A stretch of DNA of 64,000 bases from Streptomyces sp. CB01635. GTDB lineage: Bacteria > Actinomycetota > Actinomycetes > Streptomycetales > Streptomycetaceae. This document shows, in pieces, positions 60,793 through 64,000 of the stretch; within the stretch, counting starts at the first letter, position 1; each line of letters starts with the position of its first letter. The DNA lies in contig NZ_NNBL01000019.1 in assembly GCF_002803065.1 (NCBI RefSeq), positions 98,317 through 162,316 of the forward strand. The letters are read 5' to 3'. The position numbers and the translations under genes were made by a program. The notes below the pieces were generated by a model, which was not told the DNA's origin, searched no databases, and saw nothing but the letters and a program-made list of their open reading frames with translations.

Positions 60793-61164
60793 GCTCGGGC
60801 ATAGCGACGAGGGCTGGCAGAGGGACTTCTGCGGTTATCGAGTGCGGGGCGCGGACTGTGGGTGCTGGACGCTCAAGCCCTTGACACCCCTGGCCTGCAC
60901 CGTGGGAAATCTGTGCGAACAGGCCGGGAATCGATCTATGCGCCTGGCTCATGAGGCCTGATCATTACGTTTCGTCGGTGCCCCACAAGACAGAAGCCCC
61001 GCAGATCTCAGATCTGCGGGGCTTCTGCGTTTTCCGGATGTGAGCGGTCCTGTGGTGAGGGCAATCACACTGATTGTTGAAGGGTCCCCGGCGTCGTACG
61101 GGACGGCCGAACGGGAGCCGTACGGGACAGGGGACCCTCGGTGCCTTGGTGACGGTGCGGAGCG
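60793..61164. other. Intergenic region before the azoreductase gene
   Basis: About 370 bp contain the strong terminator at 60991–61027 and otherwise no gene. A short repeat pair CGTACGGGAC / CGTACGGGAC (61096–61105 and 61120–61129) lies near the azoreductase stop. Confidence 0.45.
60991..61027. terminator. Bidirectional terminator
   Basis: A 17-bp perfect stem (CAGAAGCCCCGCAGATC / GATCTGCGGGGCTTCTG) with a TCA loop is followed by CGTTTTCC on the plus strand. It separates the small accessory island from the azoreductase gene. Confidence 0.9.
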
Positions 61165-61824
61165 TCAGGCGGCGTCGGCCGAGAAGCGCGCGGCGAGCTC
61201 CTTGGCCCGGGCGTCAGCCTCCTCCAGGGCCTTGGCGCGGGACGCCTCGGCGAGCGGGATGAGCTCGCTCATCGCCGGAGTCGTGTGCGCCAGGGTCAGC
61301 TCGGGAACGATGAAGGCCACGTCCAGGCCGAGCATCGTGCCGAGAAGGTCACGCAGGTAGTTCTGCACGTACTCGAAGGGCTCGCGCGGGGTGCCCGGCG
61401 CGTACGAGCCGCCACGGCTGGCGACGACCGTGACCGGCGTCCCCTTCGCGGACGGCGTCTCGCCGGCGGTGCGCCCCATGAGGATCACCTGGTCCAGCCA
61501 TGCCTTCAGGGTCGACGGGATCGAGAAGTTGTACATAGGCGCGCCGATCAGCACCGCGTCCGCCTGCTCCAGCTCCTCGATGAGCTCCCGGCGTCCGGCG
61601 AAGGCCGCGGCCTGCTCCGGGCTGTGGGTGGCGGGATCGGCGAAACCGGCGGAGGCGCCGACCGTGTCCAGGTGCGGGACCGGGTTCACGGCCAGGTCGC
61701 GGTAGATCACGGTGCCGTCGGGGTGCTGCTCCTCCCAGGTCTTGCGGAAGGCGTCGGCGACGGTGCGGGAAGCGGAGGCCGAGCCGGGCCAGACGGACGA
61801 GTCGATGTGAAGAAGGGTGGGCAT
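61165..61824 (-). CDS. azoR: FMN-dependent NADH-azoreductase
   Basis: This 219-residue flavodoxin-fold oxidoreductase reduces azo compounds and quinones with NAD(P)H. Its N-terminus LLHIDSSVWPGSASASRTVA forms the FMN phosphate loop, and GAPMYNFSIPSTLKAWLDQV is the family's flavin-binding signature. SRGGSYAPGTP is the third FMN-contact loop. It has the length of AzoR proteins (about 200–215). An HxlR-type regulator is divergently encoded 133 nt away, a common pairing in which quinone or aldehyde stress induces the enzyme. Confidence 0.9.
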   Translation of the reverse strand: MPTLLHIDSSVWPGSASASRTVADAFRKTWEEQHPDGTVIYRDLAVNPVPHLDTVGASAGFADPATHSPEQAAAFAGRRELIEELEQADAVLIGAPMYNFSIPSTLKAWLDQVILMGRTAGETPSAKGTPVTVVASRGGSYAPGTPREPFEYVQNYLRDLLGTMLGLDVAFIVPELTLAHTTPAMSELIPLAEASRAKALEEADARAKELAARFSADAA

Positions 61825-61878
61825 TGGAGGTCTCCAAAGGTGCGGGGGGTCGGGAAGCAGGCGGGTGGCTGAGTAGGT

Positions 61879-61898
61879 GTAGTTCCGTTCGGAGCTAC
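61879..61898. promoter_or_regulatory. Dyad in the azoR–hxlR intergenic region
   Basis: A near-perfect 20-nt dyad (GTAGTTCCG–TT–CGGAGCTAC, one mismatch) lies between the divergent genes, 55 nt before azoR. An HxlR dimer could bind it. The regulatory role is inferred. Confidence 0.5.
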
Positions 61899-61957
61899 CG
61901 TATGAACAGTAACTTACTTTTATTTAGTCCCCTACGGGAGGGCAGTACTCTGAAGGC

Positions 61958-62335
61958 ATGGCGGGCAACGGGGAACACGAGAGCGGCTCCGTACGCGAGG
62001 CGGGGATCCACAACCCCGACGCGTGCAAGCGGGTCGACGGCGGCATCACCCGCGTCTTCGGCCTGCTCGGCAAGCGATGGACGGGACTCGTGGTCTCCGT
62101 CCTCCTCCAGCACCCCGTTCACTTCGCCGACCTGCGCCGAGCCATCCCCGGCATCAGCGAGCGCATGCTCTCGGACCGCCTCACCGAACTCGGCGCCGCC
62201 GGCCTCGTCGTACGCGAGGTCGACGAAGGACCCCCGCTCCGCGTCGCGTACCGCCTGACCGAAGCGGGCGCCGCCCTCGAACCGGCGCTGAAGGAACTCG
62301 GGCTGTGGGCCGAGGCGTATCTGCCTGAGGGGTAG
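61958..62335 (+). CDS. HxlR-family transcriptional regulator
   Basis: This 125-residue DNA-binding protein has the HxlR winged helix fold (about 22–115: VFGLLGKRWTGLVVSVLLQH, FADLRRAIPGISERMLSDRL, GAAGLVVREVDEGPPLRVAY). A conserved N-terminal cysteine (Cys23 in NPDACKR) is placed as in redox- or aldehyde-sensing HxlR proteins such as HypR and YodB. It is divergent from azoR, which it probably represses until the cysteine is modified. The ATG at 61958 follows GAAGGC, a modest ribosome-binding site. Confidence 0.9.
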   Translation: MAGNGEHESGSVREAGIHNPDACKRVDGGITRVFGLLGKRWTGLVVSVLLQHPVHFADLRRAIPGISERMLSDRLTELGAAGLVVREVDEGPPLRVAYRLTEAGAALEPALKELGLWAEAYLPEG

Positions 62336-62419
62336 AGCGGCTGGCGAGGGAGGACTGGGTGCCGGTTCCGCGCTCGGTTCCCCGCTCCTGTTCCGCGCTC
62401 GTTTTCCACAATCACGGGG

Positions 62420-62428
62420 TTGTCCACA
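62420..62428 (+). promoter_or_regulatory. DnaA box upstream of the DUF2252 gene
   Basis: An exact TTGTCCACA lies 75 nt upstream of the DUF2252 start, with a one-mismatch TTTTCCACA (62402–62410) beside it. It may be a weak regulatory or titration site. Confidence 0.55.
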
Positions 62429-62502
62429 GGCTCTGACGGGTTTCGGCCGACGGCGGTACGGTCGTCGCCAGTTGATGTTCAGAGACGGGGGAGGCGGTCC
62501 GC

Positions 62503-63936
62503 GTGACCGAGCTCGACACTGCGGTGCCGGCACAGCGTGAGGAACCGGCGGCCCGACGGCTGCCGGCCGTCGAGGGGTTCGCGGCGCTCCCCTCCTCCGG
62601 ATCACCCAAGCAAGAGGGCAAGGCCCTGCGCGACCGCGTACCGCGCTCCGCGCACGCGGCCCTCACCCTGCACCCCGCTCGCCCCGACGCCGTCAGGGCG
62701 GTCGAGGAGTCCAACCTCGGCCGGATCGAAGAGCTCACGCCCATACGCGTCGGCAGGATGGCGGCGACCCCGTTCGCATTCCTGCGCGGATCTGCCGGCC
62801 TCATGGCCCACGACCTCGCACAGACGCCCGTCACCGGCGTCGGCGCCCAGATCTGCGGAGACGCCCACGCGGCGAACTTCGGCCTCTACGCCGACGCCCG
62901 CGGCGGCCTCGTCATCGACCTCAACGACTTCGACGAAACGGTGCACGGCCCCTGGGAATGGGACGTGAAGCGGCTCGCCACCTCGCTCGTCCTCGCGGGC
63001 CGCGTAGCCGGAGCCGACGAGGACACGTGCCGGGAAGCCGCGCACTACGCGGTGGGCGCATACCGCCGCACCATGCGCCTGCTGGCCCGACTGCCCGCCC
63101 TCGACGCGTGGAACGCCATCGCCGACGAGGAACTCGTCTCCCACACCGACGCCCACGACCTCGTCGGCACGCTGGAACGCGTCTCCGAGAAAGCGCGGAA
63201 CAACACCAGCGGAAGATTCGCCGCCAAGTCCACCGAACTCGCCGACGACGGCACCCGCCGCTTCGTCGACGCACCACCCGTACTGCGCCGCGTACCCGAC
63301 GAGGAGGCGTCCGAGGTCGCTGCCTCCCTAGGTGACTACCTGCAGACACTCTCCGAAGACCGCCTGCCCCTGCTCGGCCGCTATGCGATCCAGGACGTCG
63401 CCTTCCGCGTCGTCGGCACCGGAAGTGTGGGCACGAGATCGTACGTGGTGCTGCTCCTCGACCACCGGGGAGAGGCGCTCGTGCTCCAGGTGAAGGAAGC
63501 CCGCCCCTCCGCGCTGCTGCCGCACCTGCCCGCAGTCGGATTCGATACGCCGGCGGCCGCCCATGAGGGGCGGCGCGTGGTCCTCGGACAGAAGCGGATG
63601 CAGGTCGTCAGCGACATCCTGCTCGGCTGGACGACCGTGGCCGGACGGCCCTTCCAGGTAAGGCAGTTCAGAAACCGCAAGGGAAGTGTCGACCCCGCGG
63701 CTCTCGCCGCCGACCAGATGGACGACTACGGCCGCATGACGGGCGCGCTCCTCGCCCGCGCACACGCACACAGCGCCGACCCTCGACTGATCGCCGGCTA
63801 CTGCGGCAAGAACGAGGAACTGGACGAGGCCATCGCCCAGTTCGCGGTCACCTACGCGGACCGCACAGAACAGGACCACGCAGCCCTGGTCAGGGCTGTG
63901 CGGGAGGGGAGGGTGGGGGCTGAGGTGGGGGTTTGA
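62503..63936 (+). CDS. DUF2252 family protein
   Basis: This 477-residue protein belongs to the DUF2252 family. Visible hallmarks are GDAHAANFGLYA, the acidic VIDLNDFDETVHGPWEWDVKR, which resembles the catalytic loop and metal site of kinase-like phosphotransferases, KEARPSAL and GQKRMQVVSDILLGWT. HAHSADPRLIAGYCG lies near the C-terminus. The biochemical function is not established. GTG 62503 follows GGGGGAGG. It ends within the window, 64 bases from the right edge. Confidence 0.88.
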   Translation: MTELDTAVPAQREEPAARRLPAVEGFAALPSSGSPKQEGKALRDRVPRSAHAALTLHPARPDAVRAVEESNLGRIEELTPIRVGRMAATPFAFLRGSAGLMAHDLAQTPVTGVGAQICGDAHAANFGLYADARGGLVIDLNDFDETVHGPWEWDVKRLATSLVLAGRVAGADEDTCREAAHYAVGAYRRTMRLLARLPALDAWNAIADEELVSHTDAHDLVGTLERVSEKARNNTSGRFAAKSTELADDGTRRFVDAPPVLRRVPDEEASEVAASLGDYLQTLSEDRLPLLGRYAIQDVAFRVVGTGSVGTRSYVVLLLDHRGEALVLQVKEARPSALLPHLPAVGFDTPAAAHEGRRVVLGQKRMQVVSDILLGWTTVAGRPFQVRQFRNRKGSVDPAALAADQMDDYGRMTGALLARAHAHSADPRLIAGYCGKNEELDEAIAQFAVTYADRTEQDHAALVRAVREGRVGAEVGV

Positions 63937-63963
63937 GGTGGGGCGGTGAGGGGGCTGGCCTTC

Positions 63964-63989
63964 GGGGGGCTGGGGCTGGGGCTGGGGTT
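63964..63989 (+). repeat. G-rich short repeat at the right edge
   Basis: Repeated GGGGCT units with five runs of four or more G (about 63964–63989) end the window. The run could form a G-quadruplex, or could be ordinary coding sequence cut by the window edge. Confidence 0.45.
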
Positions 63990-64000
63990 GGACGTGTGGG

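Noticed and set aside
58780..61030. Integrated element bounded by tRNA-Leu attachment sites
   Set aside because: No duplicate of the tRNA 3' end and no integrase were found; only a transposase remnant is visible.

Overview
The window is chromosomal DNA of a Streptomyces species (very high GC, GTG/TTG starts, GC-rich third positions). It is centred on the replication origin. The gene order rpmH–dnaA–oriC–dnaN–gnd–recF–dciA-like–gyrB–gyrA, the ParB-binding parS sites (perfect 14-mer with core TTTCACGTGAAA) and the DnaA boxes of type TTGTCCACA/TTATCCACA are diagnostic of the Streptomyces core origin region. Orthologue names from S. coelicolor are given from memory.

Layout, left to right. 0–4.2 kb: a PadR regulator with a perfect operator-like dyad upstream, inositol-phosphate synthase, an MFS transporter and an LppU/SCO3897-type membrane protein. 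4.2–14.1 kb: two parS sites, the CCA-adding enzyme (minus strand), then a plus-strand cell-envelope series: DUF6049 protein, MurJ lipid II flippase, a membrane pseudokinase, SigM and its anti-sigma factor. 14.1–20 kb: thioredoxin reductase/thioredoxin behind a canonical SigR promoter, a GNAT acetyltransferase, parB, parA and rsmG, with parS sites inside and between genes. 20–23 kb: the minus-strand rpmH–rnpA–yidD–yidC–jag cluster. 23.2–35.8 kb: dnaA, an origin of about 0.8 kb with roughly 18 DnaA-box-like 9-mers, dnaN, gnd, recF, a DciA-like gene, gyrB, gyrA and a DUF3566 gene, followed by tRNA-Ile. 36–45 kb: a poorly coding stretch, DLW-39, a surface protein, a Ser/Thr kinase, an HTH protein, tRNA-Ala, DUF5324, a cyclophilin and a rhomboid protease. 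45–58.3 kb: crgA, a DUF881 protein, three class E sortases with a pabA-type gene between the first two, and the minus-strand fhaA–fhaB–pstP–rodA–pbpA–pknB cell-wall and phospho-signalling cluster. 58.8–61 kb: a small accessory island beyond tRNA-Leu, with a transposase remnant, a secreted Cys-rich protein and a two-TM protein. 61–64 kb: an azoreductase/HxlR divergent pair and a DUF2252 protein.

The genes form three functional themes: chromosome replication and segregation (DnaA, DnaN, RecF, gyrase, ParAB, parS), envelope growth under phospho-control (MurJ, pseudokinase, PknB, PstP, FHA proteins, RodA, PbpA, CrgA, YidC) and surface protein display (class E sortases).

Most of the window is conserved core. 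The least explained parts are the 60.05–60.8 kb secreted/membrane pair with a hairpin over its ribosome-binding site, a symmetric DnaA-box cluster between convergent genes at 44.8–45.05 kb, the nested parS palindromes at 4.18–4.26 kb, and the degraded-looking DNA at 36.1–37.4 kb.
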